Shown here piece by piece: positions 8,847-18,735 of a stretch of 64,000 bases of DNA. Within the stretch, counting starts at the first letter, position 1. Every line of letters begins with the position of its first letter. The stretch spans positions 248,001-312,000 of the forward strand of contig CAVRHO010000005.1 in assembly GCA_963721065.1 (NCBI GenBank). The letters run 5' to 3'. The notes below the pieces were generated by a model. It saw only the letters and a program-made list of their open reading frames with translations. It searched no databases and was not told the DNA's origin. This stretch comes from CAWBLP01 sp963721065 (GTDB taxonomy: Bacteria > Pseudomonadota > Alphaproteobacteria > Acetobacterales > Acetobacteraceae). Made by a program: the position numbers and the translations under genes.

Positions 8847-10500
8847 TCACGACGGTCCCTGGCCGCGGCGGGGGAACGCCGTCTCGGCGCTGGTGATGAA
8901 TTCCAGCAGGCAGGTGCGGCCTTCCTCGGTCTGCCGGCGGGCCCGCTGGATGGCCGCGGCGATCTCGTTCGGGTCGGTGACACGCTCACTCCAGCCGCCC
9001 AGGTCGCGGGCCAGGTTGGCGTAGTTGCCGCCCAGGTCGCGCGCCTTGTGCCGGTCATGCGACAGTTGCATGTGCGGGATCTCGATCGCCATCGTCGAGT
9101 TGTTCAGCACGATCGTCAGGCTCGGCACCCCGGCGCGCACCGCGGATTCGAAGTCCAGGCCGGTCATGCCGAACGCCGCATCCCCCATGAAGTTCACGCA
9201 GAACTTGTCGGGGGCGGCGATCTTCGCGCCGATCGCCAGGCCAAGCCCGGTGCCCAACTGGTGCGACTTGCCCCAGCCCAGGTAGGACCGCGGTTTCGTG
9301 GCGCGGTAGAACGGCAGCAACTGCTCACGCGGGCTGCCGGAATCGTGGGTGACGATCGCCTCGGCCGGGTTCACCACGCGCATGAACTCCGCCATCACGC
9401 GATACGGCGTCATCGGCGTTTCCGAGGAGCCGCGCTTGGCTTCCCACTTGGCCAGCCAGGCTTCGCGCAGGTCGCGGATCTCCGCCACCGGCGAGCGGTT
9501 CAGGATGCGGGAGCCCATCCGGTCACGCACCGCCTCCACCAGCGCAGCCAGCGTCAGCTTGGCGTCGCCGAGTAGGGCGAGCTCGGTGGGATAGCTCTTG
9601 TGCAGGTCGCGCGGGTCGTTGGTGGCGTGGATCAGCCGGATGCCGGGCGGCAGCGGCGGCGTGCTGAGCGGATGGCGCGTCAGGCCGGCGCCGATCGCCA
9701 GGATCAGGTCCGACTTCCCATACAGGAAATGCGCACCCTGGGCGGTGAAGTTGTTGCCGCCCGATCCCAGGGCGAGTTCGTGGTCCTCGGGGAAGGCGCT
9801 CTTGCCATCGACCGTGCTCATCACCGGCGCCTGGAGCATCTCGGCCAGTTGTACCAGTTCGTCGGACGCTTCCGCGTACAGCACGCCCTGGCCGGCAAGG
9901 ATCATCGGGCATTGCGCGTCCAGCAGCAGGCGGGCGGCATCCTCCACGTCGGAGTCCGACGGCGCGGCGCGGGTGGGGCGGAGCTTGCGGTACTCCGATG
10001 CCTCGTCGCCGGCTTCCAGGTCCAGCAGGTCGCGCGGCAGCTCCACCATCACCGGGCCGGCGCGGCCGTTCTTCAGGGCACTGAAGGCGCGGCGCATGGC
10101 GGCGGGAGTCTGCTCGGGCACGGCCAGCGTCTCCACCTGCTTGGTCACGCTGGCATAGGTGCGGGCGGAGCTGAACAGCGGATACACCTGCGCGGCGTCG
10201 CGGGCGTGGCCGAGGGGCAGGAACAGGACCCGGGACGGAGTCGGAATAGGTGGTGGCGATGCCGGGGAAAGCGTTCTCGGCGCCCGGGCCATACTGCATG
10301 GCGAACACGCCGGGCGGCTTGCCGTTGGTGACGCGGGCGTAGCCGTCGGCCATGTCCACGCCGACCCGTTCCTGCCGGCAGATCACCGGGCGCAGGCCGC
10401 CGGCGACGGCGGTTTCGATCAGCGATGTGGTGGGGAAGCAGAACAGCGTCTGCACGCCTTCCCGCTTCAGAATTTCGACGACGGCTTCTGCTGCTTTCAT
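8847..10500 (-). pseudogene. ThDP-dependent enzyme (acetolactate synthase-like), frameshifted
   Basis: Thiamine-diphosphate enzyme of the acetolactate synthase/benzoylformate decarboxylase type, about 550 aa once corrected. N-terminal PYR domain begins MKAAEAVVEILKREGVQ with the activating Glu in CRQERVGVDMADGYARV. The PP domain near the C-terminus has MGDAAFGM...LTIVLNN, a GDG-N27-NN-like Mg-ThDP motif with Ala in place of the last Gly. The frame breaks at the CCCGGG run at 10229-10234: deleting one base joins ...YSDSVP to VLFLPLGHARDAAQVYPLFSSARTY, exactly as in intact homologues. Same strand as the yej and amidohydrolase genes. Substrate unknown. Recent inactivation or a sequencing error. 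Confidence 0.82.
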
Positions 10501-10790
10501 GGTGCGTATCCCCTTTTCGCCGCTTTGGTCACGGCTGGGCGGTCGTAATCAAGGTCGGTCCGCTGTTGTCATAAACGGGCGTCGTCATGGCCGGTCGGTT
10601 GCAGCCGACCCGTTTTCGTGGTGGCCCGGCCGCTGTCGCGGTGGTCAGGCCGTTGTCGTCATGGCCGGGCATGACCCGGCCATCTACCCCGCGCCGATCG
10701 GGTCGGCCAGCGGTTGGTCGGCCAGCGGTTGGCCGGCCCGGTCGCCGGTGTGTGGATGGCCGGGTCAAGCCCGGCCATGACCGGAACAAA
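10501..10790. repeat. Intergenic spacer with two family palindromes and a short tandem repeat
   Basis: Between the quinone reductase stop and the ThDP gene start. Holds two 23-bp palindromes: 10661-10683 (ATGGCCGGG-catga-CCCGGCCAT) and 10756-10778 (ATGGCCGGG-tcaag-CCCGGCCAT). Between them GTCGGCCAGCGGTTG is repeated twice in tandem (about 10710-10740). No gene seen. Confidence 0.75.
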
Positions 10791-11792
10791 TCACGGCACC
10801 AGCAGGATCTTGCCGATGTGCTGGCTGGACTCCATCAGCTTGTGCGCCTCCGACGCCTGCTCCAGCGGGAACGTCCTGTAGGTGCAGGTACGCAGCTTGC
10901 CCTGCGCCCACATCGGCCAGACCTTCTCCCGCAGCCCGGCAACGATGGACGCCTTCGCCTCGATGCTGCGCCCGCGCAGGGTGGACCCGGTGATGGTCAG
11001 GTGCTTGCGGTGCACGGCACCGAAATCCACCTCCACCTTGGTGCCGCCCATCAGCGCCACGAAGCCCAGCCGGCCCTCGCGCGCCAGCAGCTCCACCTGG
11101 CGTGGGATGTAGTCGCCGCCGACCATGTCCAGGATCACGTCCACGCCGCGGCCGTTGGTGGCGTCCTTGCCCACCTGCACGAAATCCTGCGTGCGGTAGT
11201 TGATCGCCACGTCGGCACCGAAATCGCGGCAGGCGGCGCATTTCTCGTCGCTGCCGGCGGTGGCCAGCACCTTGCAGCCCCAGGCCTTCGCCAACTGGAT
11301 CGCGGTCATGCCGATGCCGCTGGTGCCGCCCTGCACCATGAAGGTCTCGCCCGGCTGCAGGTGCATGCGCTCGAACACGTTGGTCCACACCGTGCAGAAC
11401 GTCTCCGGCAGGCCGCCCGCATCCACCAGGCTGACGCCCTGCGGCACCGGCAGGCACTGCACCGCCGGCACCGCGGCATATTCGCCGTAGCCGTCCGCCA
11501 CCAGCAGCGCGCAGACCTGGTCGCCGTCCTTCCACTGGGTCACGCCCTCGCCGCACTGGACCACGGTGCCGGAGCATTCCAGCCCGGGAATGTCCGAGGC
11601 GCCGGCCGGCATCGGATACTTGCCCATGCGCTGCAGGCAGTCCGCGCGGTTCACCCCGCCGGCGGCGATGCGGATCAGCACCTCGCCGGCTTTCGGCTCC
11701 GGCACGGGACGGCGGCCGGGGACCAGCACCTCGGGCCCGCCGGGCTGCTTGATTTCGATAACGGTCTGGGTGTCGGGAATGTTCGCGCGCAC
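10791..11792 (-). CDS. NAD(P)H quinone oxidoreductase, PIG3-like MDR family
   Basis: Zinc-free medium-chain dehydrogenase/reductase, 333 aa, expected to reduce quinones with NADPH. Seen: GroES-like N-terminal half with AAGGVNRADCLQRMGKYP and IPGLECSGTV, then Rossmann motif VQGGTSGIGMTAIQLAK (about 150) and DVILDMVGGDY; the C-terminal HLTITGSTLRGRS is characteristic of the PIG3/TP53I3 group. The structural zinc-binding cysteines of alcohol dehydrogenases are absent. Single gene, same strand as the downstream ThDP enzyme, with a palindrome right after its stop. Confidence 0.88.
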   Translation of the reverse strand: MRANIPDTQTVIEIKQPGGPEVLVPGRRPVPEPKAGEVLIRIAAGGVNRADCLQRMGKYPMPAGASDIPGLECSGTVVQCGEGVTQWKDGDQVCALLVADGYGEYAAVPAVQCLPVPQGVSLVDAGGLPETFCTVWTNVFERMHLQPGETFMVQGGTSGIGMTAIQLAKAWGCKVLATAGSDEKCAACRDFGADVAINYRTQDFVQVGKDATNGRGVDVILDMVGGDYIPRQVELLAREGRLGFVALMGGTKVEVDFGAVHRKHLTITGSTLRGRSIEAKASIVAGLREKVWPMWAQGKLRTCTYRTFPLEQASEAHKLMESSQHIGKILLVP

Positions 11793-11863
11793 TGAAACGT
11801 CCTCCGCTGACGGCGGCTATCAGCCTGCCATACCATGCGCCCGGGCGCACACCCAGGCCCCTG

Positions 11864-13360
11864 TCAGAGCCGCCGCACCGGCATCGTCCACGCCGCCGCC
11901 ACGATAATGCAGGAGAAGCTGGCCACCAGCAGGAACATCCCCCGGAACGCCGTCGCGATCTCGCCCTGTACCAGCATCCGGTGGTCGGCCGGCAACTGCG
12001 CCAGCACCTGCGAACCGCGCCGCACCATCTCGAAGAACAGCGCCGCCGTATCGGGGTTCATCGCCGACAGCAGCCCGAACAGCACCGCCCCCGCCGCCGC
12101 GGCGCCGAACGCCGACCCCAGCGAGCGCGACAACTGCACCGACGCCGCCGCCGCGCCCAGTTGCCGCACATCGGCCACGCTCTGCACGGTGATCTGCGCG
12201 GTCAGCATCGCCGACCCCTGGCACAACCCGCCGACCGCCAGCACCAGGCCAAGCTCCGTGCGGCTGAGCTGCGGCGCCCACAGCGCCAGCGACACCATGC
12301 ACAGCGCGGTGACCATCAACCCGACCGAGGGGAAAATCGCGGTGCGCCCGGTGCGCGAGATCAGCCAGCCGGTCAGCACGGAGCCGCTGCTGACGCTGGC
12401 GGTCAGCGGCAGCAGCAACAGCCCGGCTTCCGCGGGCGAGGCACCGGTGACCACCACCAGGTAGATCGGCAGGAACGTCACCATGGCGGTCAGCGACGCG
12501 CCGGAGCACGCCCCCAGCACGTCGGCCCGCCAGAACGCCGGCAGCCGCAGCAGGGGCAGCGCCAACAGCGGCGACGGCGAGCGCCGCTGCTGCCAGAGCA
12601 GCGCCGCCAGGGCCAGCCCGGCGATCGCCACCAGCAGCGCCAGGCGCGGCACCGCCGCGGCGTTCAGCCGCTGCAACGCGGACACCGCCATCAGCAGCGG
12701 CACGACGAAAGTGGCCAGCAGCACCATGCCGGGCGCGTCGAACCGCGCTTTCCCGCCGCTGCGCACGCCGTGCGGCAGCCGCAGCACCAGCAGCAGCCCC
12801 ACGGCGCACAGCGGCAGATACGCCAGGAACACCGCGTGCCAGCCCCAGAGCTGGGTAATCAGCCCGCCGCCGATCGGGCCGATGGTGGTACCGGCCACAA
12901 TGCAGGAGGAGAGATAGCCCTGATAGCTGCCACGCGACCGCGGCGGTACGTGCTCGCCGATCAGCGCCTGTGCCAGCGTCATCAGGCCGCCGGCGCCGAA
13001 GCCCTGCAGCACGCGGGCGGCGATCAGCGCGTGCAGGTTCGGCGCCATCGCGCACAGCACTGCGGCGAGGGCGAAGATGCTGATCGCCACCAGCATCATC
13101 CGCCGCCGTCCGAACAGGTCGGCCAGGCGGCCATAGGCGGGGGCGGCGATCGTGCTGGCGATCAGGTTGGCGACGATGACCCAGGAGAGTTGCTCGACAT
13201 GGCCGAACTCCGCAGCGATCGCCGGCAGCGAGGTCGCAACCACCGTGGGGTCGGCGGCAGCCAGGAACACGGGCATGACGATGGGCGGCACCACCACGCC
13301 GAACAGCTTGTTCCGGGGCAGATAGCGGTGCTCCGACTCCGCAAGCGGCTGGTCGGTCAC
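11864..13360 (-). CDS. MFS drug efflux transporter, DHA2 (EmrB/QacA) family
   Basis: Proton-driven efflux pump, 498 aa with about 14 hydrophobic segments. Seen: family Asp in MPVFLAAADPTVVATSLPAI (TM1), motif A YGRLADLFGRRRMML between TM2 and TM3, RVLQGFGAGGLMTLAQALIG (TM4-5), and motif C-like GTTIGPIGGGLI. ATG 13360. No adjacent regulator; the divergent neighbour is a DUF169 gene 317 bp away. Substrate cannot be predicted. Confidence 0.9.
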   Translation of the reverse strand: MTDQPLAESEHRYLPRNKLFGVVVPPIVMPVFLAAADPTVVATSLPAIAAEFGHVEQLSWVIVANLIASTIAAPAYGRLADLFGRRRMMLVAISIFALAAVLCAMAPNLHALIAARVLQGFGAGGLMTLAQALIGEHVPPRSRGSYQGYLSSCIVAGTTIGPIGGGLITQLWGWHAVFLAYLPLCAVGLLLVLRLPHGVRSGGKARFDAPGMVLLATFVVPLLMAVSALQRLNAAAVPRLALLVAIAGLALAALLWQQRRSPSPLLALPLLRLPAFWRADVLGACSGASLTAMVTFLPIYLVVVTGASPAEAGLLLLPLTASVSSGSVLTGWLISRTGRTAIFPSVGLMVTALCMVSLALWAPQLSRTELGLVLAVGGLCQGSAMLTAQITVQSVADVRQLGAAAASVQLSRSLGSAFGAAAAGAVLFGLLSAMNPDTAALFFEMVRRGSQVLAQLPADHRMLVQGEIATAFRGMFLLVASFSCIIVAAAWTMPVRRL

Positions 13361-13677
13361 GGCCGGCGGTTACCCCGGCCCGGGTTCGCACGACCCCGCC
13401 AAACCGGCACGCCCTGCAGCAGCACGATCATCGGACGAACCCATGAGAGCGCACAGGGACCGGCGCGGCGTCTCGGCCGGCGTCACGGGACGCGTCCGTG
13501 CGCACGCCGTGACCCTGATCTGATGCAGTGGGCAGTAACGGCAGGCCGCCGGTTGTGGCCGTGCAGGCCGGGTCGGCAGCCGGGTCGGAGCCTCTCACGC
13601 GTTCCCCCTGGTTCACGATGGCGGCGAGTAGTGGCACGATGCCGATGGCGCCGCCTAGTGCGGCAGGGAGGACTGTT
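13361..13677. other. Divergent intergenic region, no gene seen
   Basis: Spacer between the divergent DHA2 pump and the DUF169 gene. Frames through it are low-complexity. The only clear signal is the CAGGGAGG Shine-Dalgarno at about 13663-13670, 7-8 nt before the DUF169 ATG. Promoters for both genes must lie here, but I cannot place them confidently. Confidence 0.5.
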
Positions 13678-14493
13678 ATGAACGACGCACCCACGCTGAC
13701 CGACACCCCGTCGCTGTCCGGCAAGCAAATCGCCGAACTGGCCGAACAGCTCAACCAGCTCCTGAAGCTGCGCACCTTCCCGATCGGCATGAAGCTGTTC
13801 GAGGACGTCGAGGAGATGGGCCGCGTGCCCGGCCTGCGCCGGCCATCCAAGGGCAAGACCTTCTCCACCTGCCAGCTCGTCACCCAGTCGCGCATGGCCG
13901 GGTTCACGCTGGGCATCACCACGGACAACGTGCCGCCGTTTTCCAGTTGCTCCAGCGTGATCGGGCTGGACGCGCCGGGGGAGATCTACACCTCCGGCCG
14001 CAAGATGGAGGGCGTGTGGTTCGAGAACCGCGAGGCCGCCGCGGCGCACCAGGCCGGCATGTCGCGCGTGCCGCCCGGCCGCTACAACGGGCTGGCGATT
14101 TCGCCGCTGCGCACGGCGCGGCTGGACCCGCCGGACATCTGCCTGTTCTACGGCAATCCGGCGCAGATGATCCTGTTCATCAACGGGCTGCAGTGGAAGA
14201 ACTACAAGCGCTACGACTTCAGCATCACCGGCGAAAGCGCCTGCGCCGATTCCTGGGGCCATGCGCTGAAGACGCGGGAGGTCAGCCTGTCCATCCCGTG
14301 CTTTGCCGAGCGGCGGTACGGCGGCGTGGCGGATGACGAGATGCTGATGGCGTGCGCGCCGGCGGACCTGCAACGCGCGGTGACCGGGCTGCAGGGACTG
14401 TCGAAGGCCGGGCTGCGCTACCCGATCATGCCGTTCGGCCCGCAGGCGGAACCGGCCGAGGGTATGGCGAAGAGCTACGCCGGCAAGAGCTGA
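13678..14493 (+). CDS. DUF169 family protein
   Basis: 271-aa protein of DUF169 (COG2043), function unknown. Begins at ATG 13678 with a good GGGAGG Shine-Dalgarno; the frame is open further upstream but that part is out of family. Seen: LNQLLKLRTFPIGMKLFEDVEEM, the Cys motif TFSTCQLVTQSRM (about residue 63), PPFSSCSSVIG (about 85), CLFYGNPAQMILFINGL and a third Cys cluster GESACADSWG. The spaced conserved cysteines could bind a metal or Fe-S cluster; that is inference. No signal peptide. Followed after 32 nt by an SDR gene, probably co-transcribed. Confidence 0.8.
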   Translation: MNDAPTLTDTPSLSGKQIAELAEQLNQLLKLRTFPIGMKLFEDVEEMGRVPGLRRPSKGKTFSTCQLVTQSRMAGFTLGITTDNVPPFSSCSSVIGLDAPGEIYTSGRKMEGVWFENREAAAAHQAGMSRVPPGRYNGLAISPLRTARLDPPDICLFYGNPAQMILFINGLQWKNYKRYDFSITGESACADSWGHALKTREVSLSIPCFAERRYGGVADDEMLMACAPADLQRAVTGLQGLSKAGLRYPIMPFGPQAEPAEGMAKSYAGKS

Positions 14494-14525
14494 CGCCGCG
14501 CGCATCACGCAACGGGGGGGAACTC

Positions 14526-15323
14526 ATGCAGTTCAACGGGAAGGTCGGGCTGGTCACCGGCGCCGGCTCCGGCATCGGTCGCGCCACCGCCATGGGCTTT
14601 GCCCAGCGGGGCGGGACCGTGGCGGTGGCCGATGTCAACGGCGATGCGGCCGAACGCGTCGCGGCGGAGATCGGCGCGGCCGGCGGCAAGGCGATCGGCA
14701 TCGCCGCCGACATGGCGAAGCCGGACGATATCGAGGCGATGGTGGCCCGGACGCTGGACGCGTTCGGCCGGCTGGACGTCCTGCACAACAACGCCTTCGG
14801 CGTGCCCTCCTCGATGCAGGGCGCTCGGCTGGCGCGGGTGGATGCGCTGGACCAGGCAGTGTGGGACCACACGCTGCAGGTCGGGCTCACCGCGGTGATG
14901 CAGGCGACGCGCCGGGTGCTGCCGGTGATGCGCGGGCAGGGCGGTGGGGCGATCGTCAACACCGCGTCGATCTCCGGGCTGTTCGCGGACTACGGGATCG
15001 CGGCGTACAACGCGATGAAGGCGGCGGTGATCAACTTCACCCGGGTGGTGGCGATCGAGTATGCGGCGGATGGTATCCGCTGCAACTGCATCTGCCCGGG
15101 CGGGATCGACACGCCGCTGCTGCAGCGGTCGCTCAGTATCCCGGGCTTCGCGGATGCAACGAATGCGGAGATCCCGATGGGTCGGCTGGGCACGCCGGAG
15201 GAGATGGCGAACGTGGTGCTGTTCCTGGCCTCCGACCTGGCGTCCTACGTCACCGGCGCAGCGTTCGTGGCGGACGGGGGGCTGACGGCGAAGACCGGCA
15301 TTCCATCCCGGTTCCGCGACTGA
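14526..15323 (+). CDS. Short-chain dehydrogenase/reductase (SDR)
   Basis: Classical NAD(P)-dependent SDR, 265 aa. Seen: TGAGSGIG cofactor motif (residues about 11-18), Asp at the end of beta-2 (VADVNG), suggesting NAD preference, LHNNAFG (the NNAG position), catalytic Ser in NTASISG, YNAMK (Tyr-x3-Lys) and PGGIDTP. C-terminal SDLASYVTGAAFVADGG is typical. ATG 14526 sits behind a run of seven G. Likely in an operon with DUF169. Substrate not predictable. Confidence 0.92.
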   Translation: MQFNGKVGLVTGAGSGIGRATAMGFAQRGGTVAVADVNGDAAERVAAEIGAAGGKAIGIAADMAKPDDIEAMVARTLDAFGRLDVLHNNAFGVPSSMQGARLARVDALDQAVWDHTLQVGLTAVMQATRRVLPVMRGQGGGAIVNTASISGLFADYGIAAYNAMKAAVINFTRVVAIEYAADGIRCNCICPGGIDTPLLQRSLSIPGFADATNAEIPMGRLGTPEEMANVVLFLASDLASYVTGAAFVADGGLTAKTGIPSRFRD

Positions 15324-15440
15324 CGGCGTTCATGGCGGGTGAATCTGGCGTCTGGTCACCCCAGGTGCCTGCCCCGCGTCGCGTGGCGCCTGACACATGG
15401 AGAGCGCACACAGTGCCGATCGCGGCCCGGGCGCGGGCGT

Positions 15441-17330
15441 TCAGATCGCCACGCGAACGCCCAGTTCCACCACGCGGTCGGACGGAATGCGGAAGAACTC
15501 GGTCGCCGGCGTGGCGTTGCGCGCCATGAACAGGAACAGCCACAGCCGCCACCACGGCATCTTCGGCACCGTCGCCGGCACCAGCACCTCCCGCCCAAGG
15601 AAATAGCTGGCCTGCATCGGATCGAACTGGATGTCGCCGCGCAGATCCTCCAGCGCGCGCGGAATGTTCGGGCTTTCCATGAAGCCGTAGTGCAGCTCCA
15701 CGCGATGGATGCCGGGGGCGAGTTCCTTCACGGTCGCCCGCCGGTCGCCCGGAACCTCGGGTTCGTCGGCGGTCTGCACGGTGACGAACAGGACCTTCTC
15801 GTGCAGCACCTTGTTGTGCTTCAGGTTGTGCAGCAGCGAGGTGGGCACGTAATCCGGGTTGCCGGTCAGGAACACCGCCAGGCCGGGCACGCGGTGGGTG
15901 CGCGACTGCGGCAGGCGGGCCAGGAACGGCGCCAGCGGCATGCTGTCCTGCTTCCAGCGCGCCAGCAGCAGGTCGCGCCCGCGCTTCCAGGACAGCATCA
16001 GTGCGGTCAGCGCCGAGGCGAAGGCCAGCGGCACCCAGCCGCCTTCCAGCACCTTCAGCGTGTTGGCCGAGAAGAAGGTCGCGTCCACCAGGAACAACCC
16101 GCCGAACACCGCCAGCGTCAGCACGCGCTTCCAGTGGAACTGGCGGCGGAACACCACGGCGGCCAGCGTGCAGTCGCACAGGAATGTGCCGGTCACCGCG
16201 ATGCCGTAGGCCGAGGCGAGATTGCTGCTGGTCTGGAACGCCATCACCAGCACCAGCACACCGACCAGCAGCATGCCGTTCACCTGCGGCACATAGATCT
16301 GTCCCTGCTCGGTATTCGACGTGTGCCGCACCCGCATGCGCGGCAGGAAGCCAAGCTGCATGCACTGGCGCGACATCGAATAGGCGCCGGAGATCACCGC
16401 CTGGCTGGCGATGACCGTGGCCATGGTGGCCAGGCCCACCAGCGGCAGGCGCAGCCAGTGCGGCGCCAGCAGGAAGAAGGGGTTGTTGATCGCCTCCGGG
16501 TGGCCGACCATCAGGGCGCCCTGGCCGAAATAGCTCAGCAGCAGGCAGGGCAGCACGAAGAACAGCCAGGTCACCCGGATCGGCTGCGCGCCGAAATGGC
16601 CCATGTCGAGGTACAGCGCCTCGGCGCCGGTCACGCACAACACCACCGCGCCCAGCACGATGAAGGCCAGCACCTTGTACTGGATGCACAGTTCCACCGC
16701 GTAGCTGGGCGACATCGCCAGCAGGACGAACGGGTGGGTGATCACCTCCGACAGGCCGATCACGCCGATGGTCAGGAACCACACCGCCATGATCGGTCCG
16801 AAAATGCGCCCGACATTGCCGGTGCCGCGGTACTGCACCGCGAACAGCAGCACGATGATCACCACGCAGATCGGCAGCACGTATTCCTGGAGCTGCGGCG
16901 CCGAGACCTCCAGCCCCTCGACCGCCGACATCACCGAGATCGCCGGGGTGATCACCCCGTCGCCGAAGAACAGGCAGGCGCCGATGACGCCGATGATCAT
17001 GAACAACCGGCGCATGCCGGTGCCGACCGAGACGCGCTGGGCCAGGGCCATCAGCGCCAGGATGCCGCCCTCGCCGCGGTTGTCGGCGCGCATGATCAGC
17101 GTGACGTATTTGATCGTCACGACCAGGATCAGCGCCCAGAAGATCAGGGACAGGATCCCCAGGATTTCCGTGTTGGTGATCGCGACCCCGGCGAACAACT
17201 GCAGGCTGGCCTTGAAGGCATACAGCGGGCTGGTACCGATATCGCCATAGACGACGCCGAGCGCCGCCAGCATCGCGCCGGTCGGTGGGAGTGACCGGGC
17301 GCGGGCGTCGGTAGCGGTGGCGACGCTCAC
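15441..17330 (-). CDS. kup: Low-affinity potassium/proton symporter Kup
   Basis: KUP/HAK/KT K+ uptake protein, 629 aa from GTG 17330 (E. coli Kup 622). Seen: LGVVYGDIGTSPLYAFK signature in TM1, DNRGEGGILALMAL, ACLFFGDGVITPAISVMSAVEGL, ALYLDMGHFG, PALLLSYFGQGAL-like segment (PCLLLSYFGQGALMVG) and the soluble C-terminal domain ending VVELGVRVAI. The frame continues to 17531, but the extra residues are arginine-rich and unlike the family, so the GTG (MSVATATDARARSLPPTG) is chosen. Convergent with the SDR; no c-di-AMP riboswitch recognised upstream. Confidence 0.93.
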   Translation of the reverse strand: MSVATATDARARSLPPTGAMLAALGVVYGDIGTSPLYAFKASLQLFAGVAITNTEILGILSLIFWALILVVTIKYVTLIMRADNRGEGGILALMALAQRVSVGTGMRRLFMIIGVIGACLFFGDGVITPAISVMSAVEGLEVSAPQLQEYVLPICVVIIVLLFAVQYRGTGNVGRIFGPIMAVWFLTIGVIGLSEVITHPFVLLAMSPSYAVELCIQYKVLAFIVLGAVVLCVTGAEALYLDMGHFGAQPIRVTWLFFVLPCLLLSYFGQGALMVGHPEAINNPFFLLAPHWLRLPLVGLATMATVIASQAVISGAYSMSRQCMQLGFLPRMRVRHTSNTEQGQIYVPQVNGMLLVGVLVLVMAFQTSSNLASAYGIAVTGTFLCDCTLAAVVFRRQFHWKRVLTLAVFGGLFLVDATFFSANTLKVLEGGWVPLAFASALTALMLSWKRGRDLLLARWKQDSMPLAPFLARLPQSRTHRVPGLAVFLTGNPDYVPTSLLHNLKHNKVLHEKVLFVTVQTADEPEVPGDRRATVKELAPGIHRVELHYGFMESPNIPRALEDLRGDIQFDPMQASYFLGREVLVPATVPKMPWWRLWLFLFMARNATPATEFFRIPSDRVVELGVRVAI

Positions 17331-17733
17331 AGCGTGGCTCGCACAGCGAACGGCAGTCCGCCCGTCATCGGGCGCCTGGACCAGGCATCGGTAGCGTGTG
17401 CCTCTGAAGCGATCGGGGCCGGCCGGACGGATCCGGTTCGGCGGGCGGGCGGACGCATACGATGTGGCCTTGGCGGAAACAAGCGCCGAAGCGACCGGGC
17501 GATACATTTCCGCCACATGACCGGCGGACATGCGGCCTGGGGACGGCTCTGCGCACGCCAGTCTGGCACGGGCGGGGAGACACCTCCCGCAAGGCGAGAC
17601 GCACGGCCCGCACGCTTGTCAGTGGTGCCGTGCGGTGCCTGGGCGGCCATCGTCCACCGCATCATGCGCTTCCCTGCAAAGTTTGTGCTGCATACGCATC
17701 GATCTGGGCGTTGCCGGCGCCGCGACGCAGATT
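17331..17733. other. Intergenic region, no gene seen
   Basis: Spacer of 403 bp between kup (start) and the usp stop, both minus strand. It must hold the kup promoter. GC-rich, no convincing ORF, no strong hairpin or known riboswitch recognised. Confidence 0.45.
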
Positions 17734-18600
17734 TCAGTGCGCCATCAGTACGGGTAGCGGCGCATGTTCCAGCACCGCGCGGGTGAAGCCGCCGAACACC
17801 GCCTCGCGCAGGCGGTTGTGGCCGTAACCGCCCATCACCAGCAGGCCGGCCCCGGCCCTGGTCGCCACGTCCAGCAGCACCTCGACCGGCGGCCGGTCGT
17901 CCCGCTCCAGCCGTTCCAGCACGACATTCGGGTTCTGCCAGCGCAGGCTGTGCAGCAGGCGGCGCGCCGACCCGTCCTGGGCATGGTTCGGCTCCTCGAC
18001 GAAGAACACGATCACGCGGCGCGCCCTGCGAATGAACGGCCTTGCCGCGGCAACCGCGCCCGCAGCCTCCGGCGTGTCCTTCCAGGCGATCGCCACCAGG
18101 TCATCGAGCGGCCTGGGCGGCCCGTCGGACGCGATCAGCACCGGGCGGCCGGTGTCCAGCAGCGCGCTTTCCATCACGTCCATGGCGACCACGCCGTCGT
18201 CTCCGCCGCGGCCGACCACCAGCAGATCCGCGGCGCGCCCGTGCGTCGCCAGCCATCCCGGCAGGCTGCCGGTCTCGGCCAGCCACTCGGCCGACACCGT
18301 GCCCGTCCCCGGCAGATCGCCGGGCGCGACGCCTTCGCGCCGGCAGAACGCGTGCCAGGCCTGTTCGGCTGCGCGTTCACGGGCGGTGGCCTCCCGCTCC
18401 AGAGCCTCCATGGCTGTCTCGATTCCGGCCCCCATGCCGAAATCGGCGGCAGCGAAGGACGCCACCTCATGCTGCACGTCCGGGCGGACATGCAGGAACG
18501 CCAGGTGGCCGCCCAGCAGTCGCGCGGCCGCCAGCCCGGTGGTGAAGACCGGAGCGTCGGAGGCGTCCCCGGTGGCGGGAAGCAGAATGAAACGCGACAT
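17734..18600 (-). CDS. Universal stress protein, tandem UspA domains
   Basis: 288-aa protein with two UspA folds. First domain about 1-140 (MSRFILLPATG ... LLVVGRGGDDG); second about 150-288, with AIAWKDTPEAAGAV, VIVFFVEEP and the ATP-binding-type ending LLVMGGYGHNRLREAVFGGFTRAVLEHAPLPVLMAH (matching G-2x-G-9x-G-S/T). ATG 18600 has GGAG 9 nt upstream. A TTGA-N6-TCAA box at 18655-18668 lies about 55 nt before the start, suggesting FNR/FixK-type control, as is common for usp genes of low-oxygen regulons. Divergent from the MarR-MATE operon. Confidence 0.88.
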   Translation of the reverse strand: MSRFILLPATGDASDAPVFTTGLAAARLLGGHLAFLHVRPDVQHEVASFAAADFGMGAGIETAMEALEREATARERAAEQAWHAFCRREGVAPGDLPGTGTVSAEWLAETGSLPGWLATHGRAADLLVVGRGGDDGVVAMDVMESALLDTGRPVLIASDGPPRPLDDLVAIAWKDTPEAAGAVAAARPFIRRARRVIVFFVEEPNHAQDGSARRLLHSLRWQNPNVVLERLERDDRPPVEVLLDVATRAGAGLLVMGGYGHNRLREAVFGGFTRAVLEHAPLPVLMAH

Positions 18601-18654
18601 GGTCCGGTCTCCTGGTTCGTCCGGCAATCATCCGACCGCGATGACGCCGGCGCT

Positions 18655-18668
18655 TTGACCCAGGTCAA
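18655..18668. promoter_or_regulatory. FNR/FixK-like box upstream of usp
   Basis: TTGACCCAGGTCAA is a perfect TTGA-N6-TCAA dyad, the consensus of FixK/FNR/ANR family regulators. It is centred about 62 nt upstream of the usp ATG (minus strand) and about 128 nt upstream of the divergent marR ATG. Confidence 0.6.
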
Positions 18669-18735
18669 GGACCGCCCGCGACGCCCGGCCGGTGCATGGG
18701 TCGGCAGCGGGTCATGCGAATTTTGCAGGTTGATC

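Noticed and set aside
10587..11795. Plus-strand frame of 402 codons opposite the quinone reductase
   Set aside because: Antisense shadow of a well-conserved MDR gene, His/Ala/Arg-rich product.
17331..17733. c-di-AMP riboswitch upstream of kup
   Set aside because: No ydaO-type conserved core is visible, and c-di-AMP control is not expected in Alphaproteobacteria.
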